Source: Ruminococcus sp. XPD3002
GTDB taxonomy: Bacteria; Bacillota; Clostridia; Oscillospirales; Ruminococcaceae
Length of the DNA: 64,000 nucleotides
Assembly (NCBI GenBank): GCA_900119535.1
Contig: FPJT01000006.1
Location: 148,430 to 212,429 of the forward strand
Direction: 5' to 3'
The translations under genes and the position numbers were made by a program. The notes below the pieces were generated by a model. The model ran no database searches. It had not been told where the DNA came from and was given only the letters and a program-made list of their open reading frames with translations. Positions within the stretch are counted from its first letter, which is position 1, and every line of letters starts with the position of its first letter. Below, in pieces: positions 27,024 to 36,477 of the stretch.

Positions 27024-28151
27024 ATGGACCGATTCGTTTATCGGGGTACTGAAAAGCTGCGATGCGGCTATACTACAGGTACCTGCGCCGCTGCTGCTGC
27101 AAAAGCTGCTGCTGAAATGCTGCTGACACAACATAAGGTCACTTCTTCCGCAATTGTAACGCCCTCGGGAGTAAGTCTGCTGCTTGAGGTTCATGAGCAG
27201 TCATTCAACTCCGAACGTGCCTCCTGCTGTATTGTCAAGGACAGCGGCGACGATCCCGATATCACAAACGGCATACGTGTATTCGCAGCGGTGGAGAAGT
27301 CGGAAAGCGGTGTAACTATCATCGGCGGAAAAGGCATAGGGAGAGTCACAAAAAAAGGACTCGACCAGCCTGTAGGCGAAGCTGCGATAAACTCCGTCCC
27401 CAGGAGGATGATAATCGAAGCAGTCCGTGAAATGGCTGAAATGTACGAATACAGCGGCGGTTTCACTGTTACAGTTTCCGTACCCGATGGTGAAAAGCTC
27501 GCCGCAAATACATTCAATCCACGAATGGGTATAGTTGGTGGTATATCCATAATCGGGACAACCGGGATAGTTGAACCTATGAGCAATTCCGCTATCATTG
27601 AAACTATCCGCACTGAAGCAAATATGCGCCGTGCTGAGGGAATGTCTACTCTCATCCTCTCAGTAGGCAACTACAGCGACGACTTCATAAAAACTCACGC
27701 TCCATACCTCTCGGAAAAAGCTGTAACCTGCAGCAATTTCATCGGTGAAGCCATTGATATCGGCGTATCCATGGAATTTGAGAACATCCTCCTCATCGGA
27801 CACATAGGCAAGCTTGTGAAGCTTGGTTCGGGCATAATGAACACTCACTCCTTCTATGCTGACGGACGTATGGAAACTCTTATCGCTTGCGGTGCGCTGG
27901 CTGGTGCGGACATTGAAACGCTCCGCCGCATTGCAGACTGCGTAACCGCGGATTCCGCCATTGATATACTTGCAGAAAAAGATATGGCAGAACCCACTCT
28001 TGAAGTCCTCATCCGCAGGATAGACCACTACCTGAAATGCAGGGTACGGAACAAGTCACGTATCGGCGCAGTGGTGTTCTCATTCAAGAACAACGTACTG
28101 CTGAAAACAGAGGATGCGGACGATATCATCAACACACTCACGGAGGAATAA
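27024..28151 (+). CDS. cbiD: Cobalt-precorrin-5B C1-methyltransferase
   Basis: CbiD methylates C1 of the corrin ring in anaerobic cobalamin synthesis. The 375-residue protein opens with LRCGYTTGTCAAAAAKAA, the family signature. It also contains KDSGDDPDITNGI, GGKGIGRVTKKGL and the C-terminal HIGKLVKLGSGIMNTHS. CbiD is not related to the other corrin methyltransferases. It is first in a twelve-gene operon, with AAGGAGG before the ATG and a consensus promoter 30 bp upstream. cbiF begins 2 bp after its stop. Confidence 0.97.
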   Translation: MDRFVYRGTEKLRCGYTTGTCAAAAAKAAAEMLLTQHKVTSSAIVTPSGVSLLLEVHEQSFNSERASCCIVKDSGDDPDITNGIRVFAAVEKSESGVTIIGGKGIGRVTKKGLDQPVGEAAINSVPRRMIIEAVREMAEMYEYSGGFTVTVSVPDGEKLAANTFNPRMGIVGGISIIGTTGIVEPMSNSAIIETIRTEANMRRAEGMSTLILSVGNYSDDFIKTHAPYLSEKAVTCSNFIGEAIDIGVSMEFENILLIGHIGKLVKLGSGIMNTHSFYADGRMETLIACGALAGADIETLRRIADCVTADSAIDILAEKDMAEPTLEVLIRRIDHYLKCRVRNKSRIGAVVFSFKNNVLLKTEDADDIINTLTEE

Positions 28152-28152
28152 T

Positions 28153-28911
28153 ATGATACATTTTGTAGGGGCAGGCTGCGGTGCTGCCGACCTGATAACT
28201 CTCAGGGGAAAAGAACTCATTGAAAAGGCAGATGTCATCATCTATGCTGGTTCGCTTGTAAACCCCGAACTTCTGAACTATGCGCGTTCCGACTGCCGTA
28301 TATTCAACAGCGCTGAAATGGCTCTCGATCAGGTGATAGAGGTTATGAGGAATGCAGAGGAAAACGGATTCGATACCGTCCGTCTGCACACCGGTGACCC
28401 CAGTATCTACGGTGCTGTACGTGAACAATTCGACCGCCTTGACGAACTCGGGATAGACTATGATATCTGTCCCGGAGTAAGCTCATTCTGCGGCGCTGCG
28501 GCTGCACTTCATGCGGAGTACACACTTCCGGATGTGTCCCAGACCGTGATCCTCACACGTATGTCGGGACGTACAAAGGTGCCTGAAAAGGAAAGCATTC
28601 CATCCCTTGCGGCGCACAGGGCAACTATGGTACTGTTTCTTAGCGCAGGCATGCTTGAAGAGCTTTCAAATCAGCTCATCGAAGGCGGATACAGTCCCGA
28701 AACTCCTGCGGCGATAGTCTACAAAGCCACATGGGCAGATGAGAAGGTCTGCCGCTGTACAGTGGGCACTCTCTCCGAGACCGCAGAAAAGAACGGCATT
28801 ACCAAAACAGCGCTGATAACAGTCGGTAACTTTCTCGGGGACAATTACTCACTTTCAAAGCTCTATGATCCGTCCTTCACTACCGAATTCAGAAAGGCTG
28901 AAACAGAATGA
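28153..28911 (+). CDS. cbiF: Cobalt-precorrin-4 C11-methyltransferase
   Basis: CbiF adds the C11 methyl group using SAM. This 252-residue tetrapyrrole methylase starts MIHFVGAGCGAADLITLRG. DTVRLHTGDPSIYGAVREQ gives the SAM-binding GDPS loop, and LTRMSGRTKVPEKES is specific to CbiF/CobM. I start it at the ATG at 28153 after GGAGGAAT rather than at 28114, which would overlap cbiD in another frame. It overlaps cbiG by four bases (ATGA). Confidence 0.97.
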   Translation: MIHFVGAGCGAADLITLRGKELIEKADVIIYAGSLVNPELLNYARSDCRIFNSAEMALDQVIEVMRNAEENGFDTVRLHTGDPSIYGAVREQFDRLDELGIDYDICPGVSSFCGAAAALHAEYTLPDVSQTVILTRMSGRTKVPEKESIPSLAAHRATMVLFLSAGMLEELSNQLIEGGYSPETPAAIVYKATWADEKVCRCTVGTLSETAEKNGITKTALITVGNFLGDNYSLSKLYDPSFTTEFRKAETE

Positions 28912-29942
28912 ATATAGCCCTTATCTCACTGACCGAAAAGGGACGTGTACTCTCGGAAAGACTTGCGGTGCTTTCCCACGATCACACGGTCAGACGTCAC
29001 TGCTTCCACTCTCATACGGACGAAAATGCAGTCCCGTTCACGGACCTTTCTGCACTTGCTGCAGAGTTGTTTTCCGCCTGTGATGCACTGGTTTTCGTAT
29101 GTGCCTGCGGTATCGCCGTAAGGGTAATTGCTCCACACATACGCTCCAAGACTGAAGATCCTGCGGTCATCGTAATTCCTGACAGCGGAAGCCACGTTAT
29201 CCCCATACTTTCGGGACACATAGGCGGTGCAAATGCACTTTCCAGACACATTGCCGAACTCATCAGTTCAGAAGCCGTTATCACTACCTCCACAGACACG
29301 GGAGGACTTTTCTCCCCCGACTCATTCGCAAAGGCAAACGGTCTCACTATCACCGATATGACCGCTGCAAAACGCATTGCCGCACTCATTACAGACGGCA
29401 AAAAAGTCGGCTTCTGCTGTAAATACCCTCACGGTAAACTGCCTGAAGGACTTACACTCGATAAAGACTGTCCCCACGGCATCTACATCGGAAAGAACAT
29501 TAAATCCACTCCATTTGATGATACTCTGCGGCTGATACCCCGTGATGTAGTACTCGGTATAGGATGCAGAAAAAACACTCCATTCGATGCCATAGAAAGC
29601 ACTGTTCTTCATGTGCTTGCATCCGCTGATATCCCTGTGGAACGCCTGTATGCCGCCGCTTCTGCCGACCTAAAAAAGAACGAGGAAGGACTCCTTCAGT
29701 TCTGCGAAAACTATTCGCTGCCCCTTTACACCTATGCCGCTGAGGAGCTGATGTCCGCGGATGGAGAGTTCACTGCATCAGAGTTCGTAAGGAGCGTTAC
29801 AGGTGCGGACAACGTTTGCGAGCGGAGTGCAGTTCTGTGCAGCGGAGGCAAACTTATAGTACGCAAACAGGCTTTGAACGGTGTGACCGTTGCCGCCGCT
29901 GAAAGACCGGTCAGCATCGACTTTGAAAGGAGCATTCTATGA
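28908..29942 (+). CDS. cbiG: Cobalt-precorrin-5A hydrolase
   Basis: CbiG opens the ring-contraction lactone and releases acetaldehyde. The 344-residue protein has the three-part CbiG structure: an N-terminal region with LVFVCACGIAVRVIAPHIRSK, a middle region with GHIGGANALSRHIAE, and a C-terminal domain with VLGIGCRKNTPFDAI. ATGA overlaps at both ends indicate translational coupling to cbiF and cbiH. Confidence 0.95.
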   Translation: MNIALISLTEKGRVLSERLAVLSHDHTVRRHCFHSHTDENAVPFTDLSALAAELFSACDALVFVCACGIAVRVIAPHIRSKTEDPAVIVIPDSGSHVIPILSGHIGGANALSRHIAELISSEAVITTSTDTGGLFSPDSFAKANGLTITDMTAAKRIAALITDGKKVGFCCKYPHGKLPEGLTLDKDCPHGIYIGKNIKSTPFDDTLRLIPRDVVLGIGCRKNTPFDAIESTVLHVLASADIPVERLYAAASADLKKNEEGLLQFCENYSLPLYTYAAEELMSADGEFTASEFVRSVTGADNVCERSAVLCSGGKLIVRKQALNGVTVAAAERPVSIDFERSIL

Positions 29943-30664
29943 AGCTGTATATCGTCGGATTTGGCTGCGGAAGCCGTGAAGGTATGACTCTCGAAGCTGA
30001 ACGTGCCATTCTCGGAAGTGATCTCATTATCGGCTATACCGCCTACACCGAGATTGTGTCCCGTTTCTTTCCCGAAAAGCCATGCCTTTCCACGGGAATG
30101 CGTCAGGAGAAGGACAGAGTCGCACTTGCGCTGGAAAAAGCTCAGACTCAGAACGTAGCTCTCGTTTGCAGCGGAGATCCGCAGCTTTACGGTATGGCTG
30201 CACTTGCTATGGAAATGGGAAAGGATATTCCGGACTTTGAAATAGTACCTGTTGCAGGCGTTACAGCAGCTTTCAGCGGTGCTCCGCTTCTTGGTGCTCC
30301 CCTCACCCATGACCTTGCGATAATCAGCCTTTCGGACTTGCTCACACCTATGGAGAAGATAGTCAAACGCCTTAGATGCGCCGCTGAAGCGGATTTCATT
30401 ATCGCACTCTACAACCCCTCATCAAAAAAGCGTTCAGATTACCTGATGAAAGCCTGCGATATAGTCCTCGAATACAGAGGCAGCTCCACAGTCTGCGGAT
30501 ATGTCCGAAACATCGGAAGAGATGGACAGGAAAGCAGGATACTTACTCTCGGTGAGCTGAGAAACACTGCAGTTGACATGTTCACAACCGTAATTATCGG
30601 CAACTCCGAGACTAAAATAGTCGGCGGCAGAATGGTCACTCCCAGAGGCTACCGCAATGTTTAG
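29939..30664 (+). CDS. cbiH: Cobalt-precorrin-3 C17-methyltransferase
   Basis: CbiH methylates C17 and drives ring contraction. The 241-residue tetrapyrrole methylase has LYIVGFGCGSREGMTLEA at the N-terminus and ALVCSGDPQLYGMAALAME as the SAM loop. FIIALYNPSSKKRSDYL and VCGYVRNIGRDGQ are typical of CbiH/CobJ. It overlaps cbiG by four bases and cbiJ by eight. Confidence 0.95.
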   Translation: MKLYIVGFGCGSREGMTLEAERAILGSDLIIGYTAYTEIVSRFFPEKPCLSTGMRQEKDRVALALEKAQTQNVALVCSGDPQLYGMAALAMEMGKDIPDFEIVPVAGVTAAFSGAPLLGAPLTHDLAIISLSDLLTPMEKIVKRLRCAAEADFIIALYNPSSKKRSDYLMKACDIVLEYRGSSTVCGYVRNIGRDGQESRILTLGELRNTAVDMFTTVIIGNSETKIVGGRMVTPRGYRNV

Positions 30665-31406
30665 GCTCATCATATTCGCTGGCACCACCGAGGGACGACG
30701 TCTTGCGGAATTCTGCAAGGATAACTGCATTGCCGCAGATGTTTCCGTGGCGACAGAATACGGTGCAAAGTTTCTTCCCGATGTTGGCAGAGTACTCGTC
30801 GGAAGGGCGGACAGCTCAGATATGAGGTGCATATTGGCTGAGGGACATTACTCCCTTGCTGTGGATGCAACTCATCCCTATGCAAGAGAAGCTACCGAAA
30901 ATATCTGCGCTGCCTGTCATTCCACGGGAGTTAGATACGTCCGGCTCCTGAGGCAGTCCTCGGAAATAAAGGGAATGACTGCTGAGAGCATCACGGAGAT
31001 AGTTGAACTGCTGAACAGTACTAAAGGCAACATACTCAGCACTCTTGGAAGCAAGTCCTTTTCATCACTATCCGAAATAAATGAACGCTTTGAACGTGTA
31101 TGGCTGAGAGTACTTCCATCGGATAGTATTGCGGAGGAATGTCACTTACTCGGATTCGATACAAACAAGCTGATATGTGAGAAAGGTCCATTTTCAACTG
31201 AACAGAATGTGGAACATATAAAGCTAAGCGGTGCGGATTGGCTTATCACCAAGGAGAGCGGTCCCGAAGGCGGATATCCTCAGAAGATAGCCGCTGCTGA
31301 ACTTTGCGGAATAAAGACGGTGACTCTGCTTCGTCCGAAAGAAAAGGGGCTCAGCTTCGATGAAGTTGCAGAATTGATACTCAGTGAAAAGGAGAAAACA
31401 AAGTGA
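30657..31406 (+). CDS. cbiJ: Cobalt-precorrin-6A reductase
   Basis: CbiJ reduces a double bond of the macrocycle with a pyridine nucleotide. The 249-residue protein shows LIIFAGTTEGRRLAEFC at the N-terminus, AVDATHPYAREATENI, YVRLLRQSSE and a late LITKESGPEGGYPQK, all typical of the CbiJ/CobK family. It overlaps neighbours on both sides (8 bp and 4 bp). Confidence 0.94.
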   Translation: MFRLIIFAGTTEGRRLAEFCKDNCIAADVSVATEYGAKFLPDVGRVLVGRADSSDMRCILAEGHYSLAVDATHPYAREATENICAACHSTGVRYVRLLRQSSEIKGMTAESITEIVELLNSTKGNILSTLGSKSFSSLSEINERFERVWLRVLPSDSIAEECHLLGFDTNKLICEKGPFSTEQNVEHIKLSGADWLITKESGPEGGYPQKIAAAELCGIKTVTLLRPKEKGLSFDEVAELILSEKEKTK

Positions 31407-32593
31407 AAGTATACGTAATAGGTACAGGAATGAACGATGAAAGCACTCTCACCCGTGAAGCTGCCGCTGCAATTGCCGATTCAGAAGTCATAATCGGTGC
31501 TGAACGTATGACTTCCCCTTACCTGAGCAGCGGAAAAACTGTTCTCACTACCTACAAGCCTGCTGAAATAGCTGATTACCTGAATTGCAGCACTGCTTCA
31601 TCTGCGGCTGTTCTCCTTTCGGGAGACACAGGCTTTTTCAGTGCCGCCAAGAGACTACTTCCCCTGCTGGAAGATCACGATGTGAAAACTCTCTGCGGTA
31701 TCTCATCGGCTGCATACCTGTGCTCACTTACAGGTCACTCCTACGAGGATATGCGTTTCATCTCTCTCCACGGAAGAAGCGCTAATATAGCTATAAACGT
31801 CCGCATGAACAGGTACTGTTTCTTCCTTCTCGGAGGAGAAATGACAGTAGGTGAACTGTGTTCACGCCTTTGCAGCTATAATCTCGGAGGAGTACGTATC
31901 TTTATCGGTGAGGATATGGGGTCGGACAGCGAAAAAATAACGGAATGTATTGCTTCGGACTTCACTTCCTACGAAAACGTCAGTCTCTGCTCTTTGATCG
32001 TGGAGAATCCCGACTGCATAAAATTCATTCCCTCGTCCATGTCGGACAGCGCCTTTATCCGCGGTAACGTACCCATGACAAAGGCTATCGTAAGAGGTTC
32101 AGCAGTCTCTTCACTTGAGATAGAAAGAGACTCGGTATGCTGGGATATCGGCTGCGGTACAGGTTCCGTATCCGTTGAAATGGCTTACAGATGTCCGGCA
32201 GGGACAGTCTACGCCTTTGACAAGTCCGCTGAGGCTGTGGAACTCACAAAACAGAACAGCATGAGCCATTCCTGCGATAATATAACAGTCCGTGAAGGTG
32301 TGTGTCCCGATATCCTTGAAAATGCTCCTGCTCCAGACAAGGTTTTCATAGGAGGTTCTTCGGGTAATATGCTGAATATTTTCCGCTGTGCGACCAACAA
32401 GGGCTCTTCTCCCGATATTGCTGTTACAGCTGTATCCCTTGAAACACTGGAACAGGCATGCAGATGCTTTGAAGCATTCTTTTACATCTACACAGTAACT
32501 CAGATAGCTGTTACCGATACACGGAAAGTCGGAAACCACACAATGCTTACAGCTCAGAATCCCGTATTCCTAATAAGGGGGCGCAAGTCATGA
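31403..32593 (+). CDS. cbiET: Fused cobalt-precorrin-7 C5- and precorrin-6B C15-methyltransferase (CbiE-CbiT)
   Basis: The 396-residue protein joins CbiE (about 1-200) and CbiT (about 205-396), as in aerobic CobL. The CbiE half begins VYVIGTGMNDESTLTREA and has VLLSGDTGFFSAAKRL. The CbiT half has a Rossmann-type SAM motif CWDIGCGTGSVSVEMAYR, and APDKVFIGGSSGNML follows. CbiT also decarboxylates the C12 acetate chain. The fusion occurs in many Bacillota. It overlaps both neighbours by four bases. Confidence 0.96.
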   Translation: MKVYVIGTGMNDESTLTREAAAAIADSEVIIGAERMTSPYLSSGKTVLTTYKPAEIADYLNCSTASSAAVLLSGDTGFFSAAKRLLPLLEDHDVKTLCGISSAAYLCSLTGHSYEDMRFISLHGRSANIAINVRMNRYCFFLLGGEMTVGELCSRLCSYNLGGVRIFIGEDMGSDSEKITECIASDFTSYENVSLCSLIVENPDCIKFIPSSMSDSAFIRGNVPMTKAIVRGSAVSSLEIERDSVCWDIGCGTGSVSVEMAYRCPAGTVYAFDKSAEAVELTKQNSMSHSCDNITVREGVCPDILENAPAPDKVFIGGSSGNMLNIFRCATNKGSSPDIAVTAVSLETLEQACRCFEAFFYIYTVTQIAVTDTRKVGNHTMLTAQNPVFLIRGRKS

Positions 32594-33927
32594 AACGTGT
32601 AATAATAGGCGGAACAGGCAGCGGATGCGGTAAGACTACAGTTACCTGTGCGATACTCTCAGCACTGAAACAGAGGGAAATGTCCGTATCGTCCTTCAAG
32701 TGCGGTCCCGACTACATCGATCCCATGTTTCACAGACGTCTGCTTGGCACGGACTCCCACAATCTGGACAGCTTCTTCTGCAATAAAGATACAATCTGCT
32801 CACTTCTCGAGCGCTACGGCAGTTCATCGGATATCGCCGTAATTGAGGGCGTTATGGGTTATTATGACGGAAGCAGCGGTTCAGCACATTCTCTCTCGCT
32901 TATGACCGATACCACTGCGGTAATCACTGTTAACTGCAAGGGCATGAGTGACTCGATAGGCGCTGTGATGAAAGGATTTCTCACCTACCGCAGTCCGAAT
33001 AATATCGCAGGATTCATCTTCAACATGCTTCCCGAAAAACTCATTCCCTTCGCAAAGGAATTGTGTGCGGAACTGGGTACGGAATACTTCGGATGCCTGC
33101 CCAAAAACACTTTTACTATCGAAAGCCGTCACCTCGGACTTGTAACTGCTGACGAGATAGCCGATATCGATGATCAGCTCCGTGAACTCGGCGCACTTGC
33201 TGAAAAGTATATCCTGCTGGACAAGCTCCTTGCACTCCCCGAAAATCCTGTTCCGCAGTATAAATCTTACACTGTTAAACCTTTGAAAGATGCTCCAGTG
33301 ATAGCAATTGCAAGGGATGCAGCATTCTGTTTTCAGTACCCAGAAAACCTCGATATCCTCACGGATATGGGATGTAAGCTTCGGTTCTTCTCCCCTCTTT
33401 CCGACGGTCACCTTCCGCCTGCGGACGGTATCATCCTCTGCGGAGGCTACCCCGAGCTATACGCCGATAAGCTTGAGAAGAATTCAGTTATGAGGTTTGA
33501 ACTGTATATGCTGCTTAACGATGGGATACCATTCATTGCGGAATGCGGAGGTTTCATGTACCTTCACGATGCCATTAAAGACTCGGCAGGTACCGCTTAC
33601 TCTATGGTAGGATATTTCGACGGCAAGGCTTTCCCGAGGGAACGCCTTACACGTTTCGGCTATGTAACTATGACTGCACATGAGGACACGGTTCTCTGTC
33701 CCGAAGGCGGAAGTATAAAAGCGCATGAGTTCCACTACTGGGACAGCTCTAACCGCGGAAACAGTTTCACCGCCGTCAAAAACAACGGAACAAAATGGGA
33801 ATGCGGTCACAGCGACATGCACTGTTATGCAGGCTTTCCGCACCTGTATTTTCCGTCAGATATCGGGATACCACGCAGGTTCGTACAGGCTTGCATCGAC
33901 TACCGAAACAAAAAGGAGAAAAAATGA
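32590..33927 (+). CDS. cbiA: Cobyrinate a,c-diamide synthase
   Basis: CbiA amidates the a and c side chains using ATP and glutamine. The 445-residue protein has an N-terminal P-loop RVIIGGTGSGCGKTTVTCA, then the KCGPDYIDPMFH motif. A C-terminal class I glutaminase domain has GIILCGGYPELYADKL and the nucleophile in PFIAECGGFMYLHDAI, with the HEFHYWD histidine late. It overlaps cbiET and cobC by four bases each. Confidence 0.97.
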   Translation: MKRVIIGGTGSGCGKTTVTCAILSALKQREMSVSSFKCGPDYIDPMFHRRLLGTDSHNLDSFFCNKDTICSLLERYGSSSDIAVIEGVMGYYDGSSGSAHSLSLMTDTTAVITVNCKGMSDSIGAVMKGFLTYRSPNNIAGFIFNMLPEKLIPFAKELCAELGTEYFGCLPKNTFTIESRHLGLVTADEIADIDDQLRELGALAEKYILLDKLLALPENPVPQYKSYTVKPLKDAPVIAIARDAAFCFQYPENLDILTDMGCKLRFFSPLSDGHLPPADGIILCGGYPELYADKLEKNSVMRFELYMLLNDGIPFIAECGGFMYLHDAIKDSAGTAYSMVGYFDGKAFPRERLTRFGYVTMTAHEDTVLCPEGGSIKAHEFHYWDSSNRGNSFTAVKNNGTKWECGHSDMHCYAGFPHLYFPSDIGIPRRFVQACIDYRNKKEKK

Positions 33928-34478
33928 GGATAATTTTCATTCGCCACGGTCTGACCTCGGGTAACATGGAAGACCGTTATATCGGTTCAACGGACGAGCC
34001 CCTCTGTCCCGACGGTATTGTAGCTCTCAGGGAGCTTTCCTGTCCCTACTGCGATATAGTTGTATGCAGTCCCATGAAAAGGTGCATACAAACTGCCGAT
34101 ATACTCTATCCCAATGCGAAAAAAGTCATCTGCAAGGACTTTCGTGAGTGCGATTTTGGCGACTTCGAGGGAAAGAATTACAGTGAACTCAGCGGCAATG
34201 ACTACTATCAGAAATGGATAGACAGCGGCGGAACTCTCCCATTTCCTAATGGTGAATCTCCCGAGGATTTCCGCAGTCGTACTGTTGCCGCTTTTGAAAG
34301 TATAATGTCCCGATATGCTCACTGTAACGTTCTCGCATTCGTGGTACACGGTGGAACTATAATGGCTGTAATGGACAGATTTTCCTTTCCCCACAGGGAC
34401 TATTTCGACTGGCACATCAAAAACGGAGAGCTGCTGACATGCGAATTCGACGGCTCTAACATCACACTAACGGAGTAA
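33924..34478 (+). CDS. cobC: Histidine phosphatase, likely alpha-ribazole phosphatase
   Basis: The 184-residue phosphoglycerate-mutase-like protein begins MRIIFIRHGLTSGNMEDRY, with the catalytic RHG at residues 7-9. SPMKRCIQTADILYP and VVHGGTIMAVMDRF complete the active site. Within a cobalamin operon this fits CobC, which removes the 5' phosphate in nucleotide loop assembly. The start at 33924 overlaps the cbiA stop (ATGA). A longer in-frame start lies within cbiA and is rejected. Family membership is sure, and the substrate is from context. Confidence 0.85.
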   Translation: MRIIFIRHGLTSGNMEDRYIGSTDEPLCPDGIVALRELSCPYCDIVVCSPMKRCIQTADILYPNAKKVICKDFRECDFGDFEGKNYSELSGNDYYQKWIDSGGTLPFPNGESPEDFRSRTVAAFESIMSRYAHCNVLAFVVHGGTIMAVMDRFSFPHRDYFDWHIKNGELLTCEFDGSNITLTE

Positions 34479-34480
34479 TT

Positions 34481-35446
34481 ATGAAATACCTTATCCCCTC
34501 TCTTCCACTCATTATCGGAGCAGTTGCCGACCTCATCATCGGCGATCCGTATAACTTTCCACACCCTATAAAGGCTGTCGGAAAGCTGATATCCTTCATG
34601 GAGAAATCAGTGCGTAAGAACTTCCGTGACCTGCGAAAAGGCGGCATCTTCCTTACGACAGTTGTATGCTTCATCCCTGCGGCGATAACTGCTCTTCTGC
34701 TCTTTATCTGCTACAGGCTCAGCACCATTCTCGGTGTTGCGGCGGAGAGCGTCATCTGCTGTTATATGCTTGCTGCAAGATGTCTCTGCAAGGAGAGCAT
34801 GAAGGTATGCAATGCAGCCGAAAAAAATGACACTGAAGCCGCAAGGCAGGCTGTCTCTATGATAGTTGGCAGAGATACATCCGTCCTTGACCATGAAGGC
34901 ATCATCCGTGCCGCTGTTGAGACAGTTGCGGAAAATACATCCGACGGTGTAACTGCGCCCATTTTCTACATGGCATTGGGTGGTGGAGTTCTCGGGATGC
35001 TCTATAAATCGGTAAATACTATGGATTCAATGATAGGCTACAAGAACGATGACTACATAGACCTCGGACGTACTGCCGCAAAACTTGATGATGTGCTGAA
35101 CTTCATCCCCTCGCGTCTTACCGCACTCCTTATGGCTGTTGTAGCTTCACCTCTCGGCATGGACAGCAGGAACGCTTTCAGGATATGGAAAAGGGACAGA
35201 CTTAATCATGCAAGTCCGAACTCAGCACAGACTGAATCTGCCTGTGCAGGTGCATTGCACCTGCGTCTTGCAGGGGATGCGGTGTATTTTGGCAAAGTCC
35301 ATAAAAAGCCATATATCGGTGACAATGACCGTCCCATAGAAGCCGCAGATATACGCCGCGCCAACAGACTGATGTACGGTTCATCGGCAATTATGCTCTT
35401 GATTGCAGTTATTTTCAGGACAATTCTTTTCGGAGTGATACTATGA
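34481..35446 (+). CDS. cbiB: Adenosylcobinamide-phosphate synthase
   Basis: CbiB attaches the aminopropanol-phosphate arm to adenosylcobyric acid in the membrane. The 321-residue protein has several hydrophobic segments and the family motifs DLIIGDPYNFPHPIKAVGK, AAVETVAENTSDGVTAPIFY, NTMDSMIGYKNDDY and the C-terminal RPIEAADIRRANRLMY. It is 2 bp after cobC and overlaps cobD by four bases. cobD makes its aminopropanol-phosphate substrate. Confidence 0.96.
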   Translation: MKYLIPSLPLIIGAVADLIIGDPYNFPHPIKAVGKLISFMEKSVRKNFRDLRKGGIFLTTVVCFIPAAITALLLFICYRLSTILGVAAESVICCYMLAARCLCKESMKVCNAAEKNDTEAARQAVSMIVGRDTSVLDHEGIIRAAVETVAENTSDGVTAPIFYMALGGGVLGMLYKSVNTMDSMIGYKNDDYIDLGRTAAKLDDVLNFIPSRLTALLMAVVASPLGMDSRNAFRIWKRDRLNHASPNSAQTESACAGALHLRLAGDAVYFGKVHKKPYIGDNDRPIEAADIRRANRLMYGSSAIMLLIAVIFRTILFGVIL

Positions 35447-36477
35447 TACAGAAACATGGCGGAAATATTTACGGATACGGAGATATCCTCGATTTTTCGT
35501 CCAATATAAACCCACTTGGCCCGCCTGAGTCCGTCAGAGCGGCTTACCTCGCATCAGCTGAAACAATGGACCGCTATCCCGACTCATCATGCACCGAACT
35601 TCGCTCAAAACTGTCAATGCACTTTGGTCTGCCTGCGGAGAACATAGTCTGCGGAAACGGTGCAGCGGACCTTATATACAGGGCAGTCCATGCACTGAGA
35701 CCGAAGTCCGCACTGTTATGCCGTCCCTGCTTCGGCGAGTACGAAAAAGCGCTTGCGGAAACAGAATGCCGCATATCAGAGTACTTTCTCCGCGAGTCCG
35801 AAGGGTTTATTTTGGATGAGGACTTTCTTATCACTGTAAGCAAAGGATATGACATTGTGATACTTTGTTCACCAAATAATCCTACGGGAAGGCTGATTCC
35901 TCCGCACATACTGGAAACAACTGCGGAAATATGCAGGGATAAGGGTACTGTTCTTATCTGCGATGAGTGCTTCATGGGCTTCACGGGATTGGCTTCCACA
36001 CACAGTCTTACAAATTTCATGAACGATAACTGCATAATCCTCGGAGCATTCACAAAGCTCTACGCTATGGCAGGACTGCGGCTCGGGTACATGCTCTGCG
36101 GAAATGCATCTACAGCGGAAAAGATCGCAGGAAGCGGTCAGTACTGGAGCGTTTCATCCCCTGCACAGGCTGCCGGTGTCGCAGCACTGGACGAGTTGGA
36201 CTACGTTGAACGAACCATTGAACTTATACGCCGTGAAAGAGAATTTCTCACCAATGAACTGACTGCACTGGGACTGAAAGTCTGCCCCTCGGATGCGGAT
36301 TTTCTGCTTTTCAGGTCTGAAACAGAACTGTATGACCTTATGCTCACAAAGGGCATACTCATCCGCAGATGTGATTCATTCAGAGGACTGGACAGCAGTT
36401 ATTACAGGATAGCGGTCAAAAACCACAAAGACAATTCACGATTTATCGATACACTGAGGAGGTGCCTGAATGGGTAG
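35443..36477 (+). CDS. cobD: L-threonine-O-3-phosphate decarboxylase
   Basis: CobD is a PLP enzyme of the aminotransferase fold that makes (R)-1-amino-2-propanol phosphate. The 344-residue protein starts HGGNIYGYGDILDFSSNINP, typical of CobD rather than HisC. It has CSPNNPTGRLIPP, a DECFMGF aspartate for the cofactor pyridine, and the PLP lysine in AFTKLYAMAGLRLGYM. A histidinol-phosphate aminotransferase would look similar, but the N-terminal motif and context favour CobD. It overlaps cbiB by 4 bp and cbiP by 8 bp. Confidence 0.94.
   Translation: MIQKHGGNIYGYGDILDFSSNINPLGPPESVRAAYLASAETMDRYPDSSCTELRSKLSMHFGLPAENIVCGNGAADLIYRAVHALRPKSALLCRPCFGEYEKALAETECRISEYFLRESEGFILDEDFLITVSKGYDIVILCSPNNPTGRLIPPHILETTAEICRDKGTVLICDECFMGFTGLASTHSLTNFMNDNCIILGAFTKLYAMAGLRLGYMLCGNASTAEKIAGSGQYWSVSSPAQAAGVAALDELDYVERTIELIRREREFLTNELTALGLKVCPSDADFLLFRSETELYDLMLTKGILIRRCDSFRGLDSSYYRIAVKNHKDNSRFIDTLRRCLNG

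Noticed and set aside
26973-27194. A minus-strand open frame upstream of and within cbiD
   Set aside because: It is antisense to cbiD and the cbiD promoter, with a low-complexity product.
35443-36477. The aminotransferase-fold gene as histidinol-phosphate aminotransferase
   Set aside because: The HGGNIYGYG N-terminus, the overlap with cbiB and the operon context fit CobD better, and no his genes are present.
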